Assembly: GCF_030326305.1 (NCBI RefSeq)
Contig: NZ_JACAKB010000005.1
Location: 142,777 to 206,776, forward strand
DNA: 64,000 bases
Direction: 5' to 3'
From: Myroides odoratimimus
GTDB taxonomy: Bacteria; Bacteroidota; Bacteroidia; Flavobacteriales; Flavobacteriaceae
Position 1 is the first letter of the stretch; each line of letters begins with the position of its first letter. Positions 54,747 to 63,924 of the stretch are shown here, in pieces. The notes under the pieces are model-generated. The model worked only from the letters and a program-made list of their open reading frames with translations. It did not search any database and was not told the DNA's origin. The translations under genes and the position numbers were made by a program.

Positions 54747-56273
54747 ATGGAAACTACTATCAATAAAGTAGAATTAAGAAATTTATTAATTGACGATTAT
54801 TTAGAGCTTAAAAAATCAATGCTCGAATCATACCAAGGGCTAGAAGATTCGTACTGGAACAAAGATGAAATCGAACAATTATTAGAAGTCTTTCCAGAAG
54901 GACAGCTTGTCGTTTTAGTAGATGGTGTTGTAGTAGGGTCAGCTTTGTCACTTATTATAGATGAAAAACAGGCAATGTCTGCACATACCTATGAGCAGAT
55001 TACAGGATATTCTACTTTTAGCACACATAATCCGGAAGGAAATGTACTATACGGTATAGACGTATTCATCCATCCTAAGTATAGAGGACTTAGATTAGGA
55101 AGAAGGTTATATGATGCACGTAAAGAAATGTGTGAACAATTAAACCTAAAATCTATCGTATTCGCAGGGCGTATCCCTAAATACTCTAAATATGCAGATG
55201 AGCTAACGCCTAAGCAATATCTAGAAAAAGTAAAAACAAAAGAAATACACGATCCAGTGATGTCATTCCAAATGGCTAACGACTTCCACATGGTACGCCT
55301 AATGCGCAATTACCTAGAGGGAGACACGAGCTCTAAGGAATATGCAGTGCTTCTAGAGTGGAATAATATCTACTATGAGAAAGATGTACAGCTGATCAAT
55401 GCTAAAAAAAGTGTGATCAGACTAGGTCTGATACAGTGGCAAATGAGACCGCTAAACGATCTACAAGAGTTCTTCGATCAGGCAGAATTCTTTATCAATG
55501 CAGTATCTGACTATGAGAGTGACTTCGCTATGTTCCCAGAGTTGTTCACAGCACCACTTATGGCTGACTATAACCACTTATCTGAGGCAGATGCAATACG
55601 TGAATTAGCGAGATATACTGACTCTATACGCAAAAAGTTTCAGGAGTTTGCTATCTCGTATAATATCAATATCATCACAGGAAGTATGCCGTACCTAGTA
55701 GATGGTATCTTATATAACGTTGGATTCTTATGTAAGCGAGATGGTACATATGAGATGTATTCTAAGATTCATATCACTCCTAACGAAGTACACTACTGGG
55801 GTATGAGAGGAGGATCTAAGATACAGACCTTCGATACAGACTGTGGTAAGATCGGTATCATGATATGTTATGATGTGGAGTTCCCAGAATTGTCTAGATT
55901 ACTAGCAGATCAAGGGATGGATATCTTATTCGTTCCATTCCTTACAGATACGCAGAATGGATATACTCGTGTGAGAAACTGTGCTGCTGCTAGAGCGATC
56001 GAGAATGAGTGTTATGTAGCGATAGCTGGATGTGTGGGTAACCTACCGAAGGTGAATAATATGGATATTCAGTTCGCTCAGGCAGCTGTACTTACTCCAT
56101 CTGACTTTGCCTTCCCTACAAATGGAGTAAAAGCAGAAGCAACACCTAATACAGAAATGACACTTATCGTAGATGTGGATGTAGACTTACTAAAAGAACT
56201 ACACGAACACGGTAGTGTACGTATCAAAAAAGATAGACGTACGGATCTATATCAAACCAGAGCTCTGAAATAA
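54747..56273 (+). CDS. Bifunctional GNAT acetyltransferase/carbon-nitrogen hydrolase
   Basis: The 508-residue protein joins an N-terminal GNAT domain (about residues 5-150; acetyl-CoA loop in RGLRLGRRLYDARK) to a nitrilase-superfamily domain (about 220-500). The hydrolase triad is visible: Glu in FPELFTAP, Lys in SKIHITP and Cys in CYDVEFPE. Known members of this fusion occur in many bacteria, with undefined substrates; an amide or an N-acylated amine is expected. The frame extends to a TTG at 54705, but the ATG at 54747 fits the domain. It is a single gene closed by a terminator. Confidence 0.92.
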   Translation: METTINKVELRNLLIDDYLELKKSMLESYQGLEDSYWNKDEIEQLLEVFPEGQLVVLVDGVVVGSALSLIIDEKQAMSAHTYEQITGYSTFSTHNPEGNVLYGIDVFIHPKYRGLRLGRRLYDARKEMCEQLNLKSIVFAGRIPKYSKYADELTPKQYLEKVKTKEIHDPVMSFQMANDFHMVRLMRNYLEGDTSSKEYAVLLEWNNIYYEKDVQLINAKKSVIRLGLIQWQMRPLNDLQEFFDQAEFFINAVSDYESDFAMFPELFTAPLMADYNHLSEADAIRELARYTDSIRKKFQEFAISYNINIITGSMPYLVDGILYNVGFLCKRDGTYEMYSKIHITPNEVHYWGMRGGSKIQTFDTDCGKIGIMICYDVEFPELSRLLADQGMDILFVPFLTDTQNGYTRVRNCAAARAIENECYVAIAGCVGNLPKVNNMDIQFAQAAVLTPSDFAFPTNGVKAEATPNTEMTLIVDVDVDLLKELHEHGSVRIKKDRRTDLYQTRALK

Positions 56274-56295
56274 TACAATCCAATATATACTAACT

Positions 56296-56326
56296 AAGGG
56301 ATGATCTGAATGGTCATCCCTTTTTT
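56296..56326 (+). terminator. Terminator of the GNAT-nitrilase gene
   Basis: A perfect 9-bp stem (56296-56304 with 56314-56322) and T-run. Confidence 0.82.
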
Positions 56327-56526
56327 ATTGTACAAAAAACTAATAATCAAACCACTAAAAAAGTATAAATACTAACTAAAAAATCATCTTTTAGATAAAT
56401 AATCAGAACAATATATTTATTTTTATCTCGATTATGACAGAGAATATAGGGTGTCTAAATGAAGAAGACATCATACTAAAACTAACTGTGGCAAGAATAT
56501 TGTAATCCCAATAAAAAAAGACTTAT

Positions 56527-57621
56527 ATGAATCAGTACATTAAAGCCTTCTTACTGCTAACCCCACTAATCTTCTCATCATGTATCAAGGATGAGGAACT
56601 AGATACGAATGCAGACATTCTAGAGGCATATATTCCTTCTGAGTATCTAAAGACAGATCCTATTATCACGAATACGTCTGTAGAGTTTAGAGTAAAAGCA
56701 AATGTTGATTTAGAAAAACAAACGCCATTCTTTATCATCTCGCCTAATGCTACTATGGATCCACCTAATGGCACAACAAGGGATTTCAGAAATAGTCAGG
56801 AAGTCATCATAACTGCACAAGATCAAAGTTGGAAAAAGAAGTATATCGTTAGTTTCACGAGTGACGAGCTAAGTACATTATACACCTTTAACAATGCAGA
56901 GCTTACAAATAAAAACAGGTATTATAGATTCTACGAAATAGGCTCTAATGGAGATAAAATACACGACTGGGATAGTGGTAATGAGGGATACTCTACTGTG
57001 GCTGGAAACACTCCTCCAGAAGGATACCCTACTACGATAGCACCTGGTAGAAGAGGTGGTCTGTCTGTAAAGATGCAAACGGTCTATACTTCTAAAACGG
57101 GTCAAATAGCAGGTAACCCTATAGCTGCAGGTAACTTATTCCTTGGAACCTTTAAGCTCAATCCTCTATTTCCTATTAAGTCTACCAAGTTTGGGCTGCC
57201 CTACACAGGTGAGCTACCTACTAGTCTAAGAGGTTCGTTTAAATACACTGCTGGTAAGATTGTGACAGACAGTAACTATAATGAGATACCAGGTGCTAAA
57301 GACACTTTTGATATCTATGCAATCTTATTTGAGACACAAAAGAAAAACAACTTCCTAGCAGGTGACCACGCTTTTAAAGACCCTAGAAATGTAGCTATCG
57401 CTAGAATAGAAGCTAAAGATAGAATAGAGACGAACTTGTGGACAGAGTTTAATGTTCCGTTTGTGCTAGTACCTGGTAAAACCTATGATCCACAAAAAGA
57501 TTATATACTTGCTATAGTGATGACATCTAGTATAGATGGAGCGGACTTTAAGGGCGCAGTAGGCAGTACACTGCTAGTAGACGAGATAGAGTTAGTTTAT
57601 GAAAAAGATAATAAGGAATAA
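56527..57621 (+). CDS. PCMD-domain lipoprotein, cassette copy 1
   Basis: The 364-residue lipoprotein (lipobox IFSSCIKDEE) has an N-terminal immunoglobulin-like region (about residues 25-115) and a C-terminal domain that matches the PCMD (putative carbohydrate metabolism) family, with DWDSGNEGYS, GRRGGLSVKMQT and the closing GAVGSTLLVDEIELVYEK. PCMD proteins are surface or periplasmic proteins thought to bind glycans. The next gene overlaps its end by 23 bases. A diverged copy of both genes lies 1.1 kb downstream. Confidence 0.82.
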   Translation: MNQYIKAFLLLTPLIFSSCIKDEELDTNADILEAYIPSEYLKTDPIITNTSVEFRVKANVDLEKQTPFFIISPNATMDPPNGTTRDFRNSQEVIITAQDQSWKKKYIVSFTSDELSTLYTFNNAELTNKNRYYRFYEIGSNGDKIHDWDSGNEGYSTVAGNTPPEGYPTTIAPGRRGGLSVKMQTVYTSKTGQIAGNPIAAGNLFLGTFKLNPLFPIKSTKFGLPYTGELPTSLRGSFKYTAGKIVTDSNYNEIPGAKDTFDIYAILFETQKKNNFLAGDHAFKDPRNVAIARIEAKDRIETNLWTEFNVPFVLVPGKTYDPQKDYILAIVMTSSIDGADFKGAVGSTLLVDEIELVYEKDNKE

Positions 57622-58411
57622 GATGGGATTACTACAGAGATATAGTATTTGTTTAATCCTATTGATAGGAATAAACACAGTGTCTTTCGCTCAAACAAAA
57701 GACACAACAGGATTTAAAACTTTCTTTAAAGAAAATATAGAATATCAACTAAGAGGACAATTCAGCATAGGAGGAAGTACTCCACTCGGTATGCCTGCTG
57801 AGATACGAGAGATCAATAGTTATAACCCTACATTGCAATTAGGACTAGAACTAAATGTAACTAAATGGCTGAGTAACGACCATAAATGGGGAATCCGTAC
57901 AGGACTGCGCATGGAAGGTAGAGGTATGAAAACAGATGCACGTGTAAAGAACTACTATACTCAGATAGATGGTGGTGATGGAAAACAAACCAAAGGGTAC
58001 TTCACTGGAAATGTAAAGACGACTATGAAAAACTCTTATATAACCTTCCCCGTATTAGTAGCCTATAATGCATCTGAGAACTGGAATGCCTATGGAGGAC
58101 TGTATCTATCAGGCTTAATAGACAAGGACTTTACAGGATATGTGTATGATGGAGTATTAAGAGAAGGTACGCCTATCGGTACACCTGTAGAATTTGAAGG
58201 AGATGCTAAAGGAGACTATGACTTCTCGGAGAACCTCAACAGATTTCAATATGGAGTACAAGTAGGAGGTGAATACAAACTAAATACCCATTTCCGCATA
58301 TTCTCAGATCTAAACTGGGGGTTGAATGGTGTATTTAAAAAAGACTTTGATGCTATATCCTTTAAAATGTATAATATTTACTTAAATCTCGGTTTTGGGT
58401 ATACGTTCTAA
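57599..58411 (+). CDS. Outer-membrane beta-barrel protein, cassette copy 1
   Basis: The 270-residue protein has a signal peptide (cleaved after SFA-Q) and barrel strands, ending in YLNLGFGYTF with a terminal Phe. RGQFSIGGSTPLGMPAEIREINSYNPTLQLGLELN is nearly the same in the second copy. It overlaps the PCMD gene when started at 57599; an ATG at 57623, one base after the PCMD stop, is the alternative. Overlap and pairing suggest that the lipoprotein and the barrel work together. Confidence 0.82.
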   Translation: MKKIIRNKMGLLQRYSICLILLIGINTVSFAQTKDTTGFKTFFKENIEYQLRGQFSIGGSTPLGMPAEIREINSYNPTLQLGLELNVTKWLSNDHKWGIRTGLRMEGRGMKTDARVKNYYTQIDGGDGKQTKGYFTGNVKTTMKNSYITFPVLVAYNASENWNAYGGLYLSGLIDKDFTGYVYDGVLREGTPIGTPVEFEGDAKGDYDFSENLNRFQYGVQVGGEYKLNTHFRIFSDLNWGLNGVFKKDFDAISFKMYNIYLNLGFGYTF

Positions 58412-58434
58412 CGTTAAAAAAACATTAAACTATG

Positions 58435-58462
58435 AAGGTCAATCGTATAGATTGGCCTTTAT
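58435..58462 (+). terminator. Terminator of cassette 1
   Basis: A 10-bp stem with one G-U pair (58436-58445 with 58450-58459), followed by T residues. Confidence 0.75.
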
Positions 58463-58629
58463 TATTTAAAAACCATTTGAAACATTCTCATAGTGTTTTT
58501 CATTTTATCAATGAATAGGCAAACTTTAAGAGTACAAAAAAGCGAATCACTTACAATAATATCAAAACAAGAAGTTGTCCTCATATCTTTAACGTATTTA
58601 AAGGAAACGGCTATTGGAATGATAATCCT

Positions 58630-58637
58630 TATCTTTG
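58630..58637 (+). promoter_or_regulatory. -7 promoter element of cassette 2
   Basis: TATCTTTG, exact match to TAnnTTTG. It predicts a leader of about 85 bases. Confidence 0.55.
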
Positions 58638-58728
58638 TACGTTCGTTTATTACTTGATAGTTACTTAAATATTAAGTAATCATTAAATAACGAACAGCAA
58701 AATTATATAACAAAATAATACAATACTT

Positions 58729-59868
58729 ATGAGAATAAACTACTTATTATTCGCCCTATTGACAACCATAGGGATCACATTCTCGTCTTGTATAAAAGAT
58801 GAGGCGATTGGTAGAGAGACAGATATTCTAAAAGCAACTATAGAAGATGCAGAGGAATATCTATCTATGAATCCAACTATCACAAACAACAAAGTGTTCT
58901 TCCTTCTACATTCAGATATTAAGAAAAAAACATTTGCACCAACTTTTAAACTAACTGAAGGAGCAACAATAGAACCTGCAAATGGAACTACTCAAGACTT
59001 CTCTAGTGGTGCTGTAAAATACACTATTACATCCAGTGATGGCCTTTTTAAGAAAGTTTATAATGTTAGTTTTATTAACAATACTTTTATCAGTGAATAT
59101 AGCTTTGAAAATGTAAAGACTGAAATCACAGATGGGCCAGAAGGAATCTATCATGAGTTCTATGAAAAATTACCTACAGGAGAAGAAAAATACGACTGGG
59201 CTAGTGGTAACCTAGGTTACAATATGTTAGCAGAAACACTACTAGAAGATGACCAAGAATTATCTCCAGAAGTATACCCAACTTTCTCTATTAATGATGG
59301 ATACAAAGGTAAAGGAGTAAAAATGGTAACTAGAAGTACTGGACCTCTTGGTAATATGATGAAGACTCCTCTTGCTGCAGGAAACCTATATTTAGGGGTA
59401 TTTGATTTTACTTTCCCTCCTATAAACTCTACTAAGTTTGGTATCCCTTATGGACAGAAACTTAACATGCCAGTATCTCTAACAGGATATTATAAGTACA
59501 AAGCAGGTGAGAATTTTAAAGTTAATAGTACTGATGGATCAAACTATACAAAAGACGGATGGGATGCTTATGCTATTATCTTTGAAAAAGGTTCTGATTC
59601 TAGCAAAGAATATTTAGGAGGAAATCATAGTTTCCAAGATCCAAGAATGGTAGCTATGGCAAGATTAAGTGATAAGCAAAGATTAGAAGCAAACGATTGG
59701 ACTAGCTTTGAAATACCATTTACAGTATTACCAGGTAAAACTTTTGATCCAGAAAACAACTATATGATAACAATCGTATTTTCATCAAGCGTTGAAGGAG
59801 ATAGATTTAATGGAGCCGTAGGAAGTACACTTTACATTGATGAAGTTAAACTTAACTATGACAAATAA
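58729..59868 (+). CDS. PCMD-domain lipoprotein, cassette copy 2
   Basis: The 379-residue lipoprotein (lipobox FSSCIKDEA) is a clear paralogue of 56527-57621: the segments EPANGTTQDF, DWASGNLGYN, GYKGKGVKMVTR, PLAAGNLYLG and GAVGSTLYIDEVKLNYDK align along the whole length, with an insertion of about 15 residues in the middle. The two differ at a majority of positions in the N-terminal region, so the duplication is old. The barrel gene follows after 28 bases instead of overlapping. Probably surface-exposed and glycan-related, by family. Confidence 0.82.
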   Translation: MRINYLLFALLTTIGITFSSCIKDEAIGRETDILKATIEDAEEYLSMNPTITNNKVFFLLHSDIKKKTFAPTFKLTEGATIEPANGTTQDFSSGAVKYTITSSDGLFKKVYNVSFINNTFISEYSFENVKTEITDGPEGIYHEFYEKLPTGEEKYDWASGNLGYNMLAETLLEDDQELSPEVYPTFSINDGYKGKGVKMVTRSTGPLGNMMKTPLAAGNLYLGVFDFTFPPINSTKFGIPYGQKLNMPVSLTGYYKYKAGENFKVNSTDGSNYTKDGWDAYAIIFEKGSDSSKEYLGGNHSFQDPRMVAMARLSDKQRLEANDWTSFEIPFTVLPGKTFDPENNYMITIVFSSSVEGDRFNGAVGSTLYIDEVKLNYDK

Positions 59869-59896
59869 TATTAGCACAATACATAATTAAGAGACA

Positions 59897-60691
59897 ATGA
59901 AAAAAATATTATATACGTTAGTATTATCATTAGGAGTACTGACTGCTGGTTCTGCTCAAAATCAAGAAGAATCAAAAGTATCAGACAAAAATTCTTTTGA
60001 AAAATTCTTTACAGAAAATATGGATTACCAAGTAAGAGCACACTTTAGTATAGGTGGTTCTTCTCCTCTAGGTCTTCCAAAAGAAATAAGAAAAATCAAT
60101 AGTTATAACCCAGGTCTACAGTTAGGATTAGAAGCTAATGCTACGAAATGGTTAACTGATGACAAACAATGGGGAGTTCGTTTAGGTCTACGCTTTGAAG
60201 GAAAAGGGATGACAACCAAAGCCAATGTAAAAGAATATCTAACTGAGATTATACAAGACAACTCTAAAGTAAGAGGTTACTTCACAGGAGATGTAAAAAC
60301 GAAGGTAAGAAATACTTATCTAACAGTTCCTGTAAATGTGGTGTACTCTATCAATGACAACTGGAATATCTATGGAGGTTTATACTTCTCAGCTTTAATT
60401 GACAAAACATTTGATGGGTATGTAACTAATGGTTATTTGCGACAAAATACCCCTAATGGACCTAAACTTACATTTGAAGATGACAGTAGTGCTCCGTATG
60501 ACTTCTCTGATGAAGTACGTAAATTCCAATGGGGTACTCAAGTAGGTGCTGAGTGGAAGATGAATAAACACTTCTTTTTACTAGGAGAACTATCTTATGG
60601 ATTTAATGGAGTATTAAATAGTGATTTTGACGCTATATCATTCTCTATGCACAATATATACTTAAACTTAGGATTTGGATACCAATTCTAA
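59897..60691 (+). CDS. Outer-membrane beta-barrel protein, cassette copy 2
   Basis: The 264-residue barrel protein (signal peptide cleaved after GSA-Q) matches 57599-58411 throughout: HFSIGGSSPLGLPKEIRKINSYNP, VKTKVRNTYLTVPVNVVYS, NWNIYGGLYFSALIDKTFDGYV and the end YLNLGFGYQF. Similarity is stronger than between the two PCMD proteins. The recurrent pairing suggests that each barrel belongs to its own lipoprotein. A bidirectional terminator follows. Confidence 0.82.
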   Translation: MKKILYTLVLSLGVLTAGSAQNQEESKVSDKNSFEKFFTENMDYQVRAHFSIGGSSPLGLPKEIRKINSYNPGLQLGLEANATKWLTDDKQWGVRLGLRFEGKGMTTKANVKEYLTEIIQDNSKVRGYFTGDVKTKVRNTYLTVPVNVVYSINDNWNIYGGLYFSALIDKTFDGYVTNGYLRQNTPNGPKLTFEDDSSAPYDFSDEVRKFQWGTQVGAEWKMNKHFFLLGELSYGFNGVLNSDFDAISFSMHNIYLNLGFGYQF

Positions 60692-60715
60692 TTGAAGTGT
60701 CTTAAAACGCAAATA

Positions 60716-60747
60716 AAAAGGCTTGTAGAGTTTTCTACAAGCCTTTT
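60716..60747. terminator. Bidirectional terminator between cassette 2 and the NPP gene
   Basis: A perfect 14-bp stem (60716-60729 with 60734-60747), loop GTTT, between convergent genes. Confidence 0.88.
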
Positions 60748-60775
60748 CTTATTTCAATAGAATAGATTATTCTGA

Positions 60776-62044
60776 TTATTTTACTAATACTTCTTTAGCT
60801 ACTTTATCTGTACCATCTATTTCTTCTGTAATCTCTAATCCAAGTATTTTAGCGATAACAGGATATACATCAATGTTCTCAAATGTTCCTATCGTCTTTG
60901 ATTGGAACTGTGGTCCTTTAGCTAAGAATATAGCGTGCATTTCTTTCACAACAATAGGATCAAAACCGTGACTACCTGCTAATTTTCTGTTAGTAAAATA
61001 GTATGGAGCTTCTGCTGTCACCACGATATCTCCTATTCTACCAAAACGATCATGCTCTTTGCTAAAATGAAACTCTTTAGGTAGATCTTCAGCCTTATAC
61101 ACTTTCATGTGTTTAGGGTTACTCGCTTTTTTAATCTTCTTATAGTACTTGTCTATCTGAGTTTTATCATTGATAAAAGCGCTTATATAAGTACCATTAC
61201 TCACTAGTTTCATCTCATCTCCTTTTAACTTTAAAGGAAAGCTCAATAACGTTTCTTGGTCAAGTGCTAGCATTCCGTGATCAGAGACAATCACATAGTT
61301 CACAGGTAAGTTTAGCTTATCTACTGCTGTTACAAGTTTCTCTATAGATTGGTCAGCATAATGTGCTGCTTCTTTTGTCTCTTCTGCATCTGGTCCGAAT
61401 CCATGACCTGCATGATCTACTTCTGGTAAATAGAAGGTAATGAAGTGAGGTCTTTTCTCTTCTGGTAATGTCAACCAATTCACTACTTCATTAATACGTC
61501 CATCCATGTCAAACTTCTCAGAGTAAGCATAGTAATATGATGGTAAAGTCCCTTTAATAGGAGCTTCTGAACCTGGCCAATAGTAACAAGCACTCAACAT
61601 TCCTTGTTGTTCTGCTAATACCCATAATGGTGTACCTCCATACCAAGCTGGATCGTGTACTGCTTTAGCATTTCTAAGTGAGTATCTCTCTTCTATCTTT
61701 GGGTCATACATATTGTTCCCAACTAAACCATGGTGTGAAGGATAAAGTCCTGTTGCTATTGTATAATGATTAGGGAAAGTAACTGATGGATAAGATGGTT
61801 GCATAGACTCTGCTCTCACACCTTCTTTTCCAAACTTCTCTAAAAACTTAGTTCCAAACTTCTCGATATAATCGTAACGGAAACCATCGATAGAGATTAA
61901 GATAACATAAGGCTTATCAACTTGTTTACTATCGTTTACTCGATTTTCTACTACGATTTGTTTTTGTACTTCTTGAGCAGAAACAGTGCTAGACATTGTC
62001 AAACACAACCCGAAAGTTAATAGGGGGAATAGTATTTTCTTCAT
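60776..62044 (-). CDS. NPP-type nucleotide pyrophosphatase/phosphodiesterase
   Basis: The 422-residue exported enzyme (signal peptide cleaved after VSA-Q) belongs to the alkaline phosphatase superfamily: metal ligand D53 (ISIDGFRYDY), nucleophile T89 in PSVTFPNHY, VDHAGHGFGP, VSDHGM and SHGFDP. The block PSVTFPNHYTIATGLYPSHHG is diagnostic of nucleotide pyrophosphatases/phosphodiesterases. Together with PafA and PhoD it can free phosphate from nucleotides outside the cell. It is a single-gene unit. Confidence 0.93.
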   Translation of the reverse strand: MKKILFPLLTFGLCLTMSSTVSAQEVQKQIVVENRVNDSKQVDKPYVILISIDGFRYDYIEKFGTKFLEKFGKEGVRAESMQPSYPSVTFPNHYTIATGLYPSHHGLVGNNMYDPKIEERYSLRNAKAVHDPAWYGGTPLWVLAEQQGMLSACYYWPGSEAPIKGTLPSYYYAYSEKFDMDGRINEVVNWLTLPEEKRPHFITFYLPEVDHAGHGFGPDAEETKEAAHYADQSIEKLVTAVDKLNLPVNYVIVSDHGMLALDQETLLSFPLKLKGDEMKLVSNGTYISAFINDKTQIDKYYKKIKKASNPKHMKVYKAEDLPKEFHFSKEHDRFGRIGDIVVTAEAPYYFTNRKLAGSHGFDPIVVKEMHAIFLAKGPQFQSKTIGTFENIDVYPVIAKILGLEITEEIDGTDKVAKEVLVK

Positions 62045-62142
62045 GTTGTTTTGTTTTTCTCGACCAAATATCCGTAGATAAATTTATCCTTACAAAGTAA
62101 ATTCCTATTTTTATAACTATTTTAAAAATTACACCACTTAAT

Positions 62143-62934
62143 ATGAAACATATAAGCATACTCGGCAGTGGATGGTTAGGTACACCATTAGCCGAAAATT
62201 TAATAGAAAAAGGCTATCACGTCAAGGGCTCGACGACAACTCTAGCTAAAATGAATATCTTAGAGGAACATCAGATCAAGCCTTATCATATCAATCTATA
62301 TGAAGATAATGTTCAATTTTTAGATTCATTCATTGGCAATGCTGAACTTCTTATCATTACTATCCCTCCTATTAGAGATGAGCCTCAACCAACGTATGCT
62401 GAGAACTTTAAAAAACTACTTCCTTATATTCGTAAACACAATATCAAGCATGTCATCATGATGAGTTCTGTGTCTGTATATGCACCACAAAGGGAAGAGA
62501 TTACAGAAGACAATCAGCTATTCTCAAATGAACCTACAGCAGTACAAATTAGAGAAGCTGAAGATGTTCTATTAAATGAAGAAGGTATAAACACTTGTAT
62601 CCTACGCCTAGGAGGCTTATTCAGTGAAGAAAGAAAACCTATAGACTATATCATTAGGAGAAATATATTAGAGAACCCTGAGTTACCTATCAATATGATT
62701 CACCTTAATGATATCATCACGTTATCTACTGCTATTATAGAAAAGGGATTCACAGGTAAGCACATCTACAATATCGTATCTCCTAAATATAAAAACAGAC
62801 TAGATTATTACACACAAGAGGCGACTAAACACAGTCTGACTTTACCTCCACTAGGAGAGAATAATAGCGATTTTTACAAAAAAATTAGTGGAAGTAAGAT
62901 AGCTATAACCACTGATTTATCATATAAATTTTAG
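62143..62934 (+). CDS. NAD(P)-binding SDR-like protein (YeeZ-like)
   Basis: The 263-residue protein begins SILGSGWLGTPLAENL, a nucleotide-binding GxGxxG motif at residues 7-13, followed by the SDR-like SSVSVYAP and LRLGGLFS blocks. It belongs with the E. coli YeeZ-type proteins, extended SDR relatives whose active-site Tyr-xxx-Lys is not obvious, so activity is uncertain. The substrate is unknown. It is divergent from the NPP gene, with about 98 bases between. Confidence 0.82.
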   Translation: MKHISILGSGWLGTPLAENLIEKGYHVKGSTTTLAKMNILEEHQIKPYHINLYEDNVQFLDSFIGNAELLIITIPPIRDEPQPTYAENFKKLLPYIRKHNIKHVIMMSSVSVYAPQREEITEDNQLFSNEPTAVQIREAEDVLLNEEGINTCILRLGGLFSEERKPIDYIIRRNILENPELPINMIHLNDIITLSTAIIEKGFTGKHIYNIVSPKYKNRLDYYTQEATKHSLTLPPLGENNSDFYKKISGSKIAITTDLSYKF

Positions 62935-63076
62935 GTAAAAAAAGAATAATTATTCAAAGATATATCCTAGATATTTCAAGTTAATCAATAGAATTGTATC
63001 ATAAACTCTATTGATGTAAAAATAATTTATCATCGTTTTTTTTAGTACCTTGTATGCTACAAGAAAGTCTTCTATT

Positions 63077-63916
63077 ATGAAAAAGATATTATTCCCGACA
63101 GATTATTCAGAGACTGCAAACAATGCTTTTAAGTACGCATTGCAGTTAGCTAACTATAGAGAAGCCGAGCTCTATGTATTACATGTTTATGATCCGCCTA
63201 TCATATCAGGAGGGATTAGTCCACATCTAGTAGAAAACGTCATTAAGAAAAATGACTTCGAGAAACTAGAGCAATTACATGCTAATAGTCCTGCTCTTAT
63301 AGACATGAGAGCTGAACTAAAATTAGAAAACGTGCCTGTATTCTTTAAAGTAAAAGAAGGATTGCTTATTCCTGAAATACTGAATGCTATTGAAGAGAAT
63401 CATATTGATTTTCTAGTAATGGGTACTGATGGTGCTAATGCTAGTTTTCACAAGAAGTTATTAGGCTCTAATACGATAAATACGATTACTAAAGTAGATA
63501 TCCCTGTACTAAGCGTACCTAAAGAAGCTCGTTTTAGAGATCTAAACAATATCATCTTTACTTCACGCTTTGAAGAGGAAGAAGAAGCTACATTGGATGA
63601 TATTATTCAAGGTGTCAAAACTAATAAAGCGCATTTAAAAATAGTACATGTTAAATCAAAAGGATGTATCTCATGTGAAGAAGTTTATAATAAATGGAAA
63701 GAGAAGTATAAAGATGCTCCTGTAAGTTTCCATATCTTCAATGCAGAAAATATAGAAAAGACACTACTTGACTTTATAGAACACGAACCTGTAGATATGG
63801 TAGCAACAATCAAAAGAAATAAAACTTTTATAGAGAATATCTTATCTAAGAGCGTTACACAGCACTTAGCTAAACGCTTAAAAGTTCCTTTCTTTGTTTA
63901 TAAGTCTAAGAAATAG
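63077..63916 (+). CDS. Universal stress protein, tandem UspA domains
   Basis: The 279-residue protein has two Usp domains. The first (about 1-145) has KKILFPTDYSETANNAFKYAL and the ATP-binding signature MGTDGANASFHKKLLGSNT; the second (about 155-279) is more diverged and lacks a clear GxxGx9GS motif, so only the first half may bind ATP. A CISCEE motif near residue 196 gives two close cysteines. The frame continues to 63050, but the sequence TACCTTG (63046-63052), close to a -7 element, covers that ATG, so the ATG at 63077 is used. The intron end begins 8 bases after the stop. Confidence 0.9.
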   Translation: MKKILFPTDYSETANNAFKYALQLANYREAELYVLHVYDPPIISGGISPHLVENVIKKNDFEKLEQLHANSPALIDMRAELKLENVPVFFKVKEGLLIPEILNAIEENHIDFLVMGTDGANASFHKKLLGSNTINTITKVDIPVLSVPKEARFRDLNNIIFTSRFEEEEEATLDDIIQGVKTNKAHLKIVHVKSKGCISCEEVYNKWKEKYKDAPVSFHIFNAENIEKTLLDFIEHEPVDMVATIKRNKTFIENILSKSVTQHLAKRLKVPFFVYKSKK

Positions 63917-63924
63917 ATAGCTTA

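Larger units (their letters stand above)
58412..58728. other. 317-base region between the two PCMD/barrel cassettes
   Basis: It contains the terminator of cassette 1 (58435-58462) and the promoter of cassette 2 (58630-58637). No gene is visible, so the second cassette is a separate transcription unit. Confidence 0.6.
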
